This document shows, in pieces, positions 7,993-17,809 of a DNA stretch of 64,000 nucleotides. The translations under genes and the position numbers were made by a program. The stretch is taken from assembly GCF_004361885.1 (NCBI RefSeq), contig NZ_SNWH01000008.1, positions 1-64,000 on the forward strand, given 5' to 3'. Under the pieces are notes generated by a model. That model saw only the letters and a list, made by a program, of their open reading frames with translations, was not told the origin of the DNA and searched no databases. The stretch's first letter is position 1. Each line of letters starts with the position of its first letter. This stretch comes from Halomonas ventosae. GTDB lineage: Bacteria > Pseudomonadota > Gammaproteobacteria > Pseudomonadales > Halomonadaceae.

Positions 7993-8003
7993 TATCTGAC
8001 TGG
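7970..8003 (-). terminator. Hairpin with T tract on the minus strand
   Basis: CCAGTCAG (7982-7989) and CTGACTGG (7996-8003) form a perfect 8-bp stem with a six-base loop. Read on the minus strand it is followed by CATTTTTCTT, so it can act as a second terminator behind the TRAP operon. It may also be the end of the IS remnant. Confidence 0.5.
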
Positions 8004-8032
8004 ATTACGCCGGAATGGCCGCTTAAAGATAA

Positions 8033-8063
8033 ACGCCCGCCGCTCATCAAGCGGGGCGGGCGT
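8033..8063 (-). terminator. Terminator of the first TRAP operon
   Basis: ACGCCCGCCGCT (8033-8044) pairs with AGCGGGGCGGGCGT (8050-8063) with one small bulge. On the minus strand the stem is followed by TTTATCTTT, and it lies 20 bases after the dctM-like stop. Confidence 0.75.
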
Positions 8064-8082
8064 CATGGGCATGGGCAGCGGC

Positions 8083-9411
8083 TCAGTAACCGATCAGCAC
8101 GGCGGGCAGGCCGGTGATCAGCACCGGGAAGAAAGCCATCAGCAGACAGGCCAGCACGATCAGCGCACAGAAGGGAATCACCGCCTTGTAGAGGTCGAGG
8201 GTCTCCACACCGGGCGGTGCCACCCCCTTGAGGTAGAAGAGCGCATAGCCGAATGGCGGGGTGAGGAAGGAGGTCTGCAGCACCACGGCGACCATCACCA
8301 CGAACCACAGCACGTCGACGCCCATGCTGTCGATGATCGGCAGCATGATCGGGAAGCTCAGCAGCACGATGCCGGTCCAGTCCAGGAACATGCCCAGGAT
8401 GAACACCAGGAAGAACATCAGGATCAACGCGCCGGTGGTGCCGCCGGGCATCGCCATCACCACATTATGGATGACCTCCATGCCGCCACCGATGGAGAAC
8501 ACCCCGGTGAAGGCGGTGGCGCCCACCAGTACCAGCATCACCATGGTGGTGGTCTTGCTGGCCTCGATCAGGGTGCGATAGCAGGTCGAGGCCTTGCGGT
8601 CGCCGAAGATCAGGAACAGCAGGAAGGCAATGGCGACGCCGATGGCCGAGGCTTCGGTGGCGGTGGCGATGCCGGTGAACAGCGACCCCAGCACACCGAG
8701 GATCAGCGACATCGGCGGCAGCACGTACTTGGCCAGCATCACCAGCAGCTCGCGGGTGCTGGTCTCGGCGCGCTCGGCGGCGGGAACCAGGGGGCCATAT
8801 TCGGGCTTGAGATGGCAGATGATCAGCACGTAAAGCGCATACATGGCACCCAGCATGAGCCCGGGGACGAGCGCACCGGCGAACAGCGCACCCACCGAGA
8901 CTGGCGAGTAGCTGGCCATCAGGATCAGCATGATGCTGGGTGGGATGAGGATGCCCAGGCAGCCGCTGGCCATGATCACACCGGTGCTGAGCTGCTTGTT
9001 GTAGCCGTACTTGAGCATCGGTACCAGCGCGATCATGCCCATCACCGCGATCGAGGCGCCGACGATCCCGGTGGTGGCGGCCAGCAGCACGGACACCACG
9101 ACGACCGTCAGGGCCAGCCCCCCGCGCAGGTTGGCGAGCAGCAGGCGCATCGACTCGAACATCTTCTCGGTGACGCCGGAATCGTTGAGGAAGCGTGCCA
9201 TCAGGATGAACAACGGGATGGCCACCAGGACATAGTTGTCCATGGAATTGCCGTAGATGTTGTTGATCAGGATGCCCAGGGTATTGGCCCCGGGGCCGAG
9301 CCAGGCGCCCAGCACCGCTACGCCGCCGAGCACGAAGGCCAGCGGATGGCCCATGAACAGGCCGACCAGCAGGCCGCCGAACATGAACAGAGTGAGCATC
9401 TCGGCACTCAT
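8083..9411 (-). CDS. dctM: TRAP transporter large permease (DctM)
   Basis: A 442-residue membrane protein of the TRAP large-subunit family with about a dozen hydrophobic segments, including the conserved GCLGILIPPSIMLI and FLTPPFGYALFYLKG stretches. It forms the sodium-driven channel of a periplasmic-binding-protein-dependent carrier. Its start overlaps the dctQ stop by four bases. The accompanying solute-binding protein is of the keto-acid/monocarboxylate type, so the substrate is probably an organic acid. Confidence 0.92.
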   Translation of the reverse strand: MSAEMLTLFMFGGLLVGLFMGHPLAFVLGGVAVLGAWLGPGANTLGILINNIYGNSMDNYVLVAIPLFILMARFLNDSGVTEKMFESMRLLLANLRGGLALTVVVVSVLLAATTGIVGASIAVMGMIALVPMLKYGYNKQLSTGVIMASGCLGILIPPSIMLILMASYSPVSVGALFAGALVPGLMLGAMYALYVLIICHLKPEYGPLVPAAERAETSTRELLVMLAKYVLPPMSLILGVLGSLFTGIATATEASAIGVAIAFLLFLIFGDRKASTCYRTLIEASKTTTMVMLVLVGATAFTGVFSIGGGMEVIHNVVMAMPGGTTGALILMFFLVFILGMFLDWTGIVLLSFPIMLPIIDSMGVDVLWFVVMVAVVLQTSFLTPPFGYALFYLKGVAPPGVETLDLYKAVIPFCALIVLACLLMAFFPVLITGLPAVLIGY

Positions 9412-9911
9412 GCGCGCTCCTCCTCGCCCATTGCCTGCACGGCGCGGATGACGATAGCGATGGCCTGCAGCAGCATCAGTGCGGCGGCCACGACGATCAC
9501 CGCCTTCACCGGATAGACGGGGATGGCGACCATTCCGTAGGTGGTTTCGCCGCGGCTGATGGAGCGCTCGAAGAAGGCCCAGCCGAAGGTCAGCAACATC
9601 CAGATGAAGGGTACGAAGAAGATCAGATAGCCCAGGATCTCGAGCGCGGCCTGCTTGCGGCGCGACAGCAGCCTCTTGAGGACGTCGACCTCGACGTGGG
9701 CGTGATGGCGCAGGCCGAAGGCGGCCATCAGCATGAAGTGGGCGCCGAACAGCATCTTGGTGACATCGAAGGCCCAGTCACTGGGGCGTCCGATGAAGAA
9801 GCGCATGGCGATGTCGTAGATCACGATCAGCGTGATCACGGCGAGCAGCGGAGCGATCAGGCGTCCGAATCCCTCGTTGAGGGCGTCTATGAGCCTGGCA
9901 ATGGCATTCAT
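9408..9911 (-). CDS. dctQ: TRAP transporter small permease (DctQ)
   Basis: A 167-residue protein with four hydrophobic segments, the usual size and topology of the TRAP small subunit, which joins the large permease in the inner membrane. The conserved RxxxHVEVDVL-type loop (HHAHVEVDVL) is present near residue 66. It lies between dctP and dctM, 97 bases after dctP. Confidence 0.88.
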   Translation of the reverse strand: MNAIARLIDALNEGFGRLIAPLLAVITLIVIYDIAMRFFIGRPSDWAFDVTKMLFGAHFMLMAAFGLRHHAHVEVDVLKRLLSRRKQAALEILGYLIFFVPFIWMLLTFGWAFFERSISRGETTYGMVAIPVYPVKAVIVVAAALMLLQAIAIVIRAVQAMGEEERA

Positions 9912-10008
9912 GATGGGAGCTCTCGGAATCGGGCGAAGCGTTCGGAAGGGAGGTCATTGGTACGGTCGGCGGCAAGGCCGGCCCCCGGAGGAGGCCGGCC
10001 GCCAGCGC

Positions 10009-11118
10009 TTACTGGTTCATGCAGGATTCGAGGACTTCCAGAGACGGCAGGTTATCGATGGGTCGGCTCATGTTGAATGGCACGGTGATATCGCGCCAGT
10101 TGGCGTAGTGCTCCATGTAGCTGACCATGGAATGATAGACCTTGGCATGCATCGGATCCTCGCAGGCGCCGCGCTCGATCACCTCGTTGGTGGCCTCCTG
10201 GATGCGCGCCAGCTCCTCATCGGTAAGCTGATTGATCTCGACGCCGGCTTCCTGGAAATTGATGGTGCCTTCGGTGGCGCCGCGTTCGGACCAGGCCAGC
10301 GACCAGGCCAGGGTGGCATCGGCGGCAATCTTGAGCTTCTCCTGGGTTTCCTTGGAGAGGGCGTCCCAGGCGTCCTGGTTGATCATCACGCCGAAGACAC
10401 TCGCCGACTGGTGCCAGCCGGGCATGGACCAGTATTCGACCACTTCGGCAAAGCCCGCATCGTAGTTCACCCCCGGGGTGGAGAACTCGCCGGCATCGAT
10501 CACGCCACGTTCGAGGGCCTGGTAGATCTCGCCCCCGGCCAGGGTGACCTGGGAGCCACCGAGTTTCTCGAGCACACGACCCTGATCCCGTCCGGACAGG
10601 CGGATGCGCTTGCCCTTCAGGTCGGCCAGGCTCTCGATGGGCGTGCGGCCCATGAAGCCGGCCTCGTTATTGGTGATACCGTAGGGCAGGTAGACCATGT
10701 TGTAGTCGCCGTAGACTTCCTGATAAAGCTCGAAGCCCCCCCACTGCTGGATCCAGTTCAGATAGTCCACGCCGTTGAACAGGCTGGTAGTGGTGGCCAA
10801 CGGCGAGAAGGCCGGACTCAGGCCTGCCCAGTAACCCGGCCAGTCGCCGGCGGCCTGGATGGCGCCGGTCTGGGTGGCATCGAACACCTCGGTGCCAGGC
10901 ATCAGGGTACCGCCGGCGCGGAAGTTGATCGTGAGCTCGTCCCCGGTCAGGGTGTTAGCCAGCTCGACCCAGTGGCGGTCGATCTCGATCAGCGCCAGGT
11001 TGTCCGGCCAGGTGGTGGTCATGGTCCACTGCTCCTGGGCCTGGGCGGTGGAGCTCATGGCAGCCAGGGCGATGCCCGCGGCCAGCCCGGTGAGGGCGAA
11101 CTTGGTCTTCTTCTTCAT
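10009..11118 (-). CDS. dctP: TRAP transporter solute-binding protein, TakP-like (DctP family)
   Basis: A 369-residue periplasmic binding protein. The start at 11118 gives a clear signal peptide, MKKKTKF then a hydrophobic core ending AQAQ; the frame is open further upstream but without signal or ribosome site. The segment IRLSGRDQG followed by LAGGEIYQALERGVIDAGEF resembles the TakP/lactate branch of DctP proteins that bind 2-oxo acids or other monocarboxylates. It is the first gene of the dctPQM operon. The exact substrate cannot be read from sequence. Confidence 0.85.
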   Translation of the reverse strand: MKKKTKFALTGLAAGIALAAMSSTAQAQEQWTMTTTWPDNLALIEIDRHWVELANTLTGDELTINFRAGGTLMPGTEVFDATQTGAIQAAGDWPGYWAGLSPAFSPLATTTSLFNGVDYLNWIQQWGGFELYQEVYGDYNMVYLPYGITNNEAGFMGRTPIESLADLKGKRIRLSGRDQGRVLEKLGGSQVTLAGGEIYQALERGVIDAGEFSTPGVNYDAGFAEVVEYWSMPGWHQSASVFGVMINQDAWDALSKETQEKLKIAADATLAWSLAWSERGATEGTINFQEAGVEINQLTDEELARIQEATNEVIERGACEDPMHAKVYHSMVSYMEHYANWRDITVPFNMSRPIDNLPSLEVLESCMNQ

Positions 11119-11455
11119 TGCGGTGCTCCCTTGGTGGGTTGTTCTGCTTGTCGAGACGTCGATGGAACAGCCGTCGGTGGCCGGAAGCGGCCGCCTGCGA
11201 TGCGAGCCTGACCATCCGGGCAACTCGGCAACACGCATCAAGCTAGCATGGGATGATGGACAGGTTCGACTGGCACCATGAGCCCCGAGGTTTGCACACA
11301 GACCCGCAAGCTTCCTGCAAGAAGACCAGGAACTCATTGTTAGCCAAGGCGTTAAAACGATCGTATGGCAGCCATATTGCAGCGTCGAAATGTCCGGCAA
11401 CATTGAAAATTCACGCCCCTCTTAGACCAAAGTTCAGCCTCGAATGGAGCCCCAG
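11119..11455. other. Gene-free divergent intergenic region
   Basis: These 337 bases separate the leftward TRAP operon from rightward tmcA and must hold both promoters. The part from about 11320 to 11430 is richer in A and T than its surroundings. I found no convincing palindrome, small gene or riboswitch. Confidence 0.5.
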
Positions 11456-13639
11456 ATGACCCACGACCGCCTCGCTTCTCTGTGGGAGACCCGGCGTTGG
11501 CTGCACCGATCCCGCTGGCGCAGCCTGGTGTGGCTGAGCGGCACGGCCGATGCCTGCCGCCGGGAGGCGCTGGCCCTGTGGTGGCAGGGCGGCTGGGCCT
11601 CGCCGCTGTGGATCGCCGCCGAGCCGGTGGAGGGCATCGAGGCGTCGTGCTGGCTGCCGGCGGCCAAGGCCCGCACGCGGTTGGGAGGCGAGCAGGATCT
11701 GGTGGTGCTGGACGCCGTCTCGGCCGGCAGCGGTTTCGATCCCGAGGCCTGCGGCGTCCTGGCCGGCACCCTGCGCGCCGGTGGGCTGCTGGTGCTGATG
11801 ACCCCGCCCGACTGGGGGGCGCATCCCGATGCCGACTATCGTCGCTTGGCCGAGTACCCTTGGCGCGCCGAGCAGCTCAGTGCGCGCTACCTGGCCAGGC
11901 TGGCCCGCTTGCTCGAGGCCGACGCGCGGGTGATCCATTGGCCGGCGGGCCAGGTGCCGTCTCGCCCTCGGCTGCCCGAGGTTCCCCCCGCTGCCGTGTC
12001 ATCGACCGGCGGCGACCCCGACTGTCTGACCCGCGACCAGGCGGAAGCGGTAGCGCGACTCACCCGGCTGCGTCGCCGGCGACCGCTGGTGCTGACCGCC
12101 GACCGTGGCCGCGGCAAGACGGCGGCCCTGGGCATCGCTTGTGCGCGATTGCTGGCGGCAGGGGAGACGGATATCCTGGTCACCGCACCGCGCCCTTCGG
12201 CCGTGGCAGGGCTCTTCGAACGGCTGGCGGCTCTGTGCCCCAAGGGGCAGCGGCACGACAACGCCTTCGTGGCGCCCGGGGGGCGAGTGCGCTTCCTGCC
12301 CCCTGACGCTCTGACCCAACTGGCCGAGCGGGGCGAGGTCGGAGGGCCCGGCCGGCTGCTGCTGGTCGACGAGGCGGCGGCGATTCCCGCGCCGCTGCTG
12401 GGCCGCTGGCTCGATGCTTTCCCTCGTATCGCCTTCGCCACCACGCTGCACGGCTACGAGGGGTCGGGGCGCGGCTTTGCGCTGCGCTTCCGGGAACGGC
12501 TCGCGCGCCAGACGCCCGACTGGCGGGAGTGCCACCTGGCCGAGCCGGTGCGCTGGGCCGCGGGCGACCCGCTCGAGGCGCTGATCGCGCGCCTGCTGCT
12601 GCTGGATGCCGAACCGGCCGTCTGCCCGCAGGCCGGTCAAGTTCCCGTCTTGCGGCGCCTGGATCGCGAGGCCCTGGCCCATGACGAGCCGCGGCTGCGG
12701 GCGCTGTTCGGCCTGCTGGTGCAGGCTCACTACCGCACCACCCCCGCCGACCTGCGCCGCCTGCTGGATGGCCCGACGATCACCCTTAGCGTCCTCGAGG
12801 CCGGGCGAGTCGTGCATGGGGTCGTGGTGAGTGGCGACGAGGGGGGCTTCCCGGCCGGGCTCGCCGAGCAGGTGGCGCGAGGCGAGCGGCGCCCGCGTGG
12901 TCATCTGTTGGCCCAGTCGCTGGCCGCCCATGCCGGTGAGCGTGAGGCGCTAACCGCGTGCCTGCGGCGCATCCTGCGCATTGCCGTTCCGGCCGAGCGG
13001 CGCCGCCACGGAATGGGGCGACGACTGCTCGAGGGCGAGATCAGGCGCGCCCATTGCGATGGCATCGACCTGCTGGGGGTGAGCTTCGGCGCCGAGCCGG
13101 GGCTGCAGGCCTTCTGGCAGGCGGCGGGCTTTCGGGCGGTGCGGCTGGGGCTGACTCGGGAGACGGCCACCGGCGAGCATGCGCTGATGGTGGTGCGGCC
13201 CATCGGCCCGGCGGGGGCGGGGCTTACCGAGCGCCTTCAGGCACGCTTCCAGCGTCAGTTGCCGGGGCTGCTAGCCTTTGAACTGGCCGAGCTGGCGCCG
13301 GCGGTGGTGGTGGCCCTGCTCGCCGAGGGGCCGGCGGCTCCGCTGGATGACACGGATCGTCGCGACCTCGATGACCTGGCCTTCGGCCACCGTGAGCCCG
13401 CCCTGGTCCGCCCGGCGATCCAGGCCCTGGTGAGGTGCCATGCTGCACGCCTGGCGGGCCGCCAGGACGAGGCGCTGGCGCTGCTCGCCGCCTGGGCCTT
13501 TCAGGGGCGAGCAACGACCTGGCTGGCAGCGCAGCTGGGGGTGTCGGGCAAGCGTGGCGTGCAGGCCTGGCTGCGTCAGCTCGTGGCACGGCTGCTCGAT
13601 GGCGAGTACGGACTTTCCCCCGGTGCGGCCGGCCGGTAG
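11456..13639 (+). CDS. tmcA: tRNA(Met) cytidine acetyltransferase TmcA
   Basis: A 727-residue protein that makes N4-acetylcytidine at the wobble base of elongator tRNA-Met using ATP and acetyl-CoA. An N-terminal DUF1726 region is followed by a RecD-like helicase module with Walker A ADRGRGKTAAL and Walker B LLLVDEAAAIP, then a GNAT acetyltransferase domain (RRHGMGRRLLEGE) and a C-terminal tRNA-binding part. ATG 11456 is preferred over 11444 because TGGAG lies six bases before it. It is a little longer than the E. coli protein. Confidence 0.9.
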   Translation: MTHDRLASLWETRRWLHRSRWRSLVWLSGTADACRREALALWWQGGWASPLWIAAEPVEGIEASCWLPAAKARTRLGGEQDLVVLDAVSAGSGFDPEACGVLAGTLRAGGLLVLMTPPDWGAHPDADYRRLAEYPWRAEQLSARYLARLARLLEADARVIHWPAGQVPSRPRLPEVPPAAVSSTGGDPDCLTRDQAEAVARLTRLRRRRPLVLTADRGRGKTAALGIACARLLAAGETDILVTAPRPSAVAGLFERLAALCPKGQRHDNAFVAPGGRVRFLPPDALTQLAERGEVGGPGRLLLVDEAAAIPAPLLGRWLDAFPRIAFATTLHGYEGSGRGFALRFRERLARQTPDWRECHLAEPVRWAAGDPLEALIARLLLLDAEPAVCPQAGQVPVLRRLDREALAHDEPRLRALFGLLVQAHYRTTPADLRRLLDGPTITLSVLEAGRVVHGVVVSGDEGGFPAGLAEQVARGERRPRGHLLAQSLAAHAGEREALTACLRRILRIAVPAERRRHGMGRRLLEGEIRRAHCDGIDLLGVSFGAEPGLQAFWQAAGFRAVRLGLTRETATGEHALMVVRPIGPAGAGLTERLQARFQRQLPGLLAFELAELAPAVVVALLAEGPAAPLDDTDRRDLDDLAFGHREPALVRPAIQALVRCHAARLAGRQDEALALLAAWAFQGRATTWLAAQLGVSGKRGVQAWLRQLVARLLDGEYGLSPGAAGR

Positions 13640-13672
13640 AGTTCCCGGATCAATCGCGAGACAGAACCCGCC

Positions 13673-15145
13673 ATGAATGCACATCTCGAGCAGCTCTCCC
13701 CCCGGGCGCTGTGGCGCCACTTCCGCACCCTGTGCAATACGCCGCGCCCTTCCGGCCACGAGGCCGCCCTGGTGGCGACTCTCGAGCGCTGGGCCGATGG
13801 CCTGGGGTTGGCCCACGACCGCGACGCCTTCGGCAACCTGCGCATCCGCAAGACGGCCACGCCGGGTTTCGAGGCGGCGCCGGGGGTGATCCTGCAGAGC
13901 CACCTGGACATGGTGGCCCAGGCCAATGCCGACTATCCCCACGACTTCACCTGCGATCCCATCGAGACCTGGGTGGGCGATGACGGCTGGCTGCATGCCC
14001 GCCATACCACCCTGGGGGCAGACAACGGCCTGGGGGTGGCGGCGGCGCTGGCGATCCTCGAGGACGAGACCCTGGTGCATGGCCCGCTGGAGGCGCTGTT
14101 CACCCTGGAGGAGGAGTCCTCCATGGGCGGAGCCCTGAACCTGGACGAGGACTGGCTCGAGGGGCGTCTGCTACTCAACCTGGACTCAGAGGATCGCGGC
14201 CAGGTCTACATCGGCTGCGCCGGCGGTGCCGACGTCATCGTCGAGGCACGGCTGCCCAGCGCACCGCTGGTCGACCACGAGGTCGCGCTGCGGCTGTCGC
14301 TGACCGGCCTCTCGGGCGGCCATTCCGGCATCGATATCGACAAGGGACTGGGCAACGCCAACCGGCTGCTGGTGCGCGTACTGCGCGCCCTCGAGCCCTT
14401 CGGAGCGCGGCTGGTCGACTACCACGGCGGCACGCTGCGCAATGCCCTGCCGCGGGAGGCCTTCGCCACCCTGGCGCTGCCCGACGACGAGCAGGCATCC
14501 GCCAGCAAGCGAGTGGCCGTGTTGCAGGAGGTGCTGCGCGCTGAGCTGGCCGGCGTCGACGAGGGGCTTACCCTGACGCTATCGCCTATGGCGACGCGCC
14601 CCGCCGAGGCGTTGACCGAGCCGGCCAGCCAACAATGGATACGCGCCCTGCATGTGGCACCTTGCGGGGTCGAGCGCATGAGCGTGGCGGTGCCGGGAGT
14701 GGTGGAGACCTCCAATAACCTGGGCGTGGTCAGTCTTGAGGGCGGACGCTTCCACCTCTGTGCCCTGGTGCGCTCGCTACGCGACAGCGCCACCCAGGAC
14801 CTCGCCGACCGCTTCCGGGCGCTGTTCGAGCTGGTCGGGGCGCGCACCCGGGTCGAGAACGCCTACCCGGGCTGGACACCGAACCCGGATAGCCCGCTGC
14901 TGGCGCGCTTCTGTCGACTGCACCGCGAGCAGCTGGGCAGCGAGGCCGAGGTGAAGGTGATCCATGCCGGCCTTGAGTGCGGCATCCTCGGCGGCAAGTA
15001 CCCCAAGCTGGACATGATCTCCTTCGGGCCGCTGATCCGCGGCGCCCACTCCCCCGACGAGCGGGTGGAGCTTGCCTCGGTGGCGGAGTTCTGGACGCTA
15101 CTGCGCGCCCTAATCGAGGATCTGGCGCGGGACGATGCGTGGTGA
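13673..15145 (+). CDS. pepD: Aminoacyl-histidine dipeptidase PepD
   Basis: A 490-residue M20-family metallo-dipeptidase (cytosolic, broad Xaa-His activity). Metal-site motifs QSHLDMV near residue 72 and GADNGLG near 114 are intact, as is the EEESSMGG segment with the catalytic glutamate. Length matches E. coli PepD. Its stop overlaps the start of the rmuC gene, so the two are cotranscribed. Confidence 0.93.
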   Translation: MNAHLEQLSPRALWRHFRTLCNTPRPSGHEAALVATLERWADGLGLAHDRDAFGNLRIRKTATPGFEAAPGVILQSHLDMVAQANADYPHDFTCDPIETWVGDDGWLHARHTTLGADNGLGVAAALAILEDETLVHGPLEALFTLEEESSMGGALNLDEDWLEGRLLLNLDSEDRGQVYIGCAGGADVIVEARLPSAPLVDHEVALRLSLTGLSGGHSGIDIDKGLGNANRLLVRVLRALEPFGARLVDYHGGTLRNALPREAFATLALPDDEQASASKRVAVLQEVLRAELAGVDEGLTLTLSPMATRPAEALTEPASQQWIRALHVAPCGVERMSVAVPGVVETSNNLGVVSLEGGRFHLCALVRSLRDSATQDLADRFRALFELVGARTRVENAYPGWTPNPDSPLLARFCRLHREQLGSEAEVKVIHAGLECGILGGKYPKLDMISFGPLIRGAHSPDERVELASVAEFWTLLRALIEDLARDDAW

Positions 15146-16572
15146 TCTCACCACTGCCGAACGACCTGCTGCAGGGAAGCGCCCCGGTCTGGCTGGTCTG
15201 GGGGCTGGCCGGGCTGCTGCTGGCGATGGCATGGGCGGGGCTATCCTGGCGCAGGCGCCTGGTCGTCGCCGAGACACGTCTTTTCGCCCGGGAGCAGGCG
15301 GTGGCCGAGGGCGAGGCCAGCGTGCGGCGCCTGGAGCAGGAATTGGCCCAGAGCGATGCGCAGCTGGACGCCAGCCGCGAGCGCCTGGCCGCCCTGGAGG
15401 TTGAGCTTTCCGCGACGCGTGAGCGGCTGGCCGAGCGGCGCGAGCATGCTGCCCGCCTGGAGGTCGAGCGCGAGCAGCTGGCCCTGCGGCATCGCGAGCA
15501 GCTGGCCCTGCTGGAGGAGGCCCGGGAGCGGCTCAAGGCGGAGTTCCGCGAGCTCGCCGGGCGCATCTTCGAGGAGCGCCAGCAGGCCTTCTCGGTGCAT
15601 AGTCGCGACAGCCTTGAGGCCCTGCTGCGCCCCTTCCGCGAGCAGGTCGAGCAGTTTCGCCGCCGGGTCGAGGAGCTGCATGGTCAGCAGAGTCGCGACA
15701 GCGGCTCGCTCAAGGCCCAGCTCGAACAGCTCGCCGGCCTCAATGCGCGGCTCGGGGACGAGGCCGCTGGGCTCGCCCGGGCCCTAAAGGGTGACCAGAA
15801 GGCCCAGGGCCAGTGGGGCGAGCTGATGCTCGAGACCGTGCTAGAGCGCAGCGGCCTGCGCCGCGACATCGAATACCGCCGCGAGGTCTCGCTGCACGGC
15901 GATCAGGGACGTCAGCGCCCCGATGCGCTGATCTACCTGCCCGATAACCGCCATCTGATCGTCGACGCCAAGGTGTCGCTGGTCGCCTGGACCCGGGTGG
16001 TCAACGCCGAGGATGACGCACAACGCGAAGCGGCGATGCGGGCCCATCTGCAGTCGCTGCGCAGTCATGTCGCCAGCCTCGCGGCCAAGGACTATTCGGC
16101 GCTGCCGGGGCTCAACTCGCCCGACTTCGTGTTTCTCTTCGTGCCAGTGGAGCCGGCTTTCGCCGCCGCCTTCGAACGCGACCCCACGCTCTTCCAGGAG
16201 GCCTTCGATCGTCAGGTGGTGGTGGTCACCCCGACCACCCTGCTGGCCAGCCTGCGCACCGTGGCCGGCCTGTGGAGCCTAGAGCGACAGAACGAGAACG
16301 CGCGCCTGATCGGCGAGCGGGCCGAGAAGCTGCTGGCCAAGTTCTCCGGTTTCGTCGAGAGCCTCGAGGAGGTCGGCCGCCACCTGGAACGCGCGGGCGA
16401 CAGCCATCGCCGGGCCATGGGACGGCTCTCCAGCGGGCAGGGCAGCCTGGTGGCCCAGGCCACCGAGCTGCAGCGCCTGGGGGTGCGCATGAAGAAGCCG
16501 CTGCCGACGGAACTGGTGCGCGCCGCCGGCGGGGAGAGTGGTGCGGACGACGAGGCGACGAGGGGGCGCTGA
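15142..16572 (+). CDS. rmuC: DNA recombination protein RmuC
   Basis: A 476-residue RmuC-family protein. One N-terminal membrane segment (WLVWGLAGLLLAMAWAGL) is followed by a long coiled coil up to about residue 150 and then the conserved nuclease-like core with GQWGELMLE and PDALIYLPDNRHLIVDAK. RmuC limits inversion of DNA between short inverted repeats. The GTG at 15142 overlaps the pepD stop by four bases; an equally possible GTG lies one codon earlier. Confidence 0.9.
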   Translation: MISPLPNDLLQGSAPVWLVWGLAGLLLAMAWAGLSWRRRLVVAETRLFAREQAVAEGEASVRRLEQELAQSDAQLDASRERLAALEVELSATRERLAERREHAARLEVEREQLALRHREQLALLEEARERLKAEFRELAGRIFEERQQAFSVHSRDSLEALLRPFREQVEQFRRRVEELHGQQSRDSGSLKAQLEQLAGLNARLGDEAAGLARALKGDQKAQGQWGELMLETVLERSGLRRDIEYRREVSLHGDQGRQRPDALIYLPDNRHLIVDAKVSLVAWTRVVNAEDDAQREAAMRAHLQSLRSHVASLAAKDYSALPGLNSPDFVFLFVPVEPAFAAAFERDPTLFQEAFDRQVVVVTPTTLLASLRTVAGLWSLERQNENARLIGERAEKLLAKFSGFVESLEEVGRHLERAGDSHRRAMGRLSSGQGSLVAQATELQRLGVRMKKPLPTELVRAAGGESGADDEATRGR

Positions 16573-16669
16573 GCCCTGGTCGCGTGTCGCGGCCTGCAAC
16601 CGACCATGCCGCCCCGAGGGGTGGCGTGGTGAGCCGTGGTCCTGCGATGCCGGTGATCGGGCGTGCGGT

Positions 16670-17809
16670 TCAAGGCCGGGAGGCGACCCGCCACAGCCGT
16701 ACCAGGCTCTCGCTGCGCTCGGCCAGCAGCTCGGCGCAGCGCGCGAGGGCCTCGTCGAGCGCCATGGGGCCATCGGCTAGGGCGAAGGCCGCGGTGATGC
16801 CCTCGTCGAAGGCGGCCTGCCAGCCCGGGGCCAGGCGTCCGGCCAGCACCACCACCGGCACCCCGTGTCGATGGGCCAGCCGTGCCACGCCCACCGGGGT
16901 CTTGCCGGCCAGGCTCTGGCCGTCGAGCTGGCCCTCGCCGGTGATCACCAGCTCGGCATCCGCCAGCAGGGTCTCGACGCCGGCCTGGCCCATCACCAGC
17001 TCGATGCCCGGGCGCAGCTCGGCGCCGAGAAAGGCCCGGGCGGCGAAGCCCATGCCGCCGGCGGCGCCGGCCCCGGGCAGTTCGCTGTGATCCTCGCCCA
17101 GGGTTGCGGCGCTGACGTCGGCGAAGCGGGCCAGGGCTGCATCGAGACGCGTTACGTCGGCCGGCGTGGCGCCCTTCTGGGGGCCGAAGACCGCACTGGC
17201 GCCGCGCTCGCCGAGCAGCGGGTTGTCCACGTCCACTGCAGCCTCGACCTGCAGGCCGGTCAAGCGCGGGTCGAGGCCGTCCAGGTCGAGAACGGCCAGC
17301 TCGGCCAGGGCGGCACCGCCCGGGGTCAGGTCGCGGCCCTGGCCGTCACGCAGTCGCGCCCCCAGGGCGGCAAGCATCCCCGTGCCGCCATCATTGGTGG
17401 CGCTGCCGCCGAGGGTCAGCAGCAGCCGCTTGGCACCGGCATCCAGTGCCTCGCGGATCAGTTCGCCGACGCCGAAGGTGGTGCTGTGCAGGGCGCTGCG
17501 CTCCTCGGGCGCCAGCGCCTGCAGCCCACTGGCCTCGGCCAGCTCCACGTAGGCGGTGCGGCTTTCGGGGTGCCAGCCCCAGTCGGCGCGGCGCAGGCGA
17601 CCCAGGGCGTCTTGGACCTCGGCCGAGCGGCGCTCGGCGCCGGTGGCGGCCAGCAGGGCATCGAGGCTGCCTTCGCCGCCATCGGCCAGCGGGCATTCCA
17701 GGGCCTCGATGTCATCGCCGGCGCGTCGCGCCCCTACGGCGATCGCCTGAGCGGCAGCGGCGGCAGGCAAGGCATCCTTGAAGCTGTCCGGGCAGATCAG
17801 GATCTTCAT
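16670..17809 (-). CDS. Glycerate kinase (GarK/GlxK family)
   Basis: A 379-residue type I glycerate kinase that phosphorylates D-glycerate, usually to 2-phosphoglycerate. The N-terminus MKILICPDSFKDAL, the PLADGGEGSLDAL motif, and GGSATNDGGTGML are diagnostic. It stands alone and convergent with rmuC, without glyoxylate or tartronate genes beside it. The 97 bases between it and rmuC contain only a weak GC-rich hairpin. Confidence 0.92.
   Translation of the reverse strand: MKILICPDSFKDALPAAAAAQAIAVGARRAGDDIEALECPLADGGEGSLDALLAATGAERRSAEVQDALGRLRRADWGWHPESRTAYVELAEASGLQALAPEERSALHSTTFGVGELIREALDAGAKRLLLTLGGSATNDGGTGMLAALGARLRDGQGRDLTPGGAALAELAVLDLDGLDPRLTGLQVEAAVDVDNPLLGERGASAVFGPQKGATPADVTRLDAALARFADVSAATLGEDHSELPGAGAAGGMGFAARAFLGAELRPGIELVMGQAGVETLLADAELVITGEGQLDGQSLAGKTPVGVARLAHRHGVPVVVLAGRLAPGWQAAFDEGITAAFALADGPMALDEALARCAELLAERSESLVRLWRVASRP

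Noticed and set aside
7816..9516. A 566-codon plus-strand ORF opposite the first dctM gene
   Set aside because: Only its first 60 codons match the transposase remnant. The rest is the antisense of a clear TRAP permease, rich in His, Gln and Asp as GC-rich shadows are.
10009..11403. Longer form of the first DctP with 95 additional N-terminal residues
   Set aside because: The signal peptide begins at 11118, and the extension has no signal or homology.
16573..16669. GC-rich hairpin-like sequence between rmuC and the glycerate kinase gene
   Set aside because: The stem around 16611-16627 is imperfect and has no T tract on either strand.
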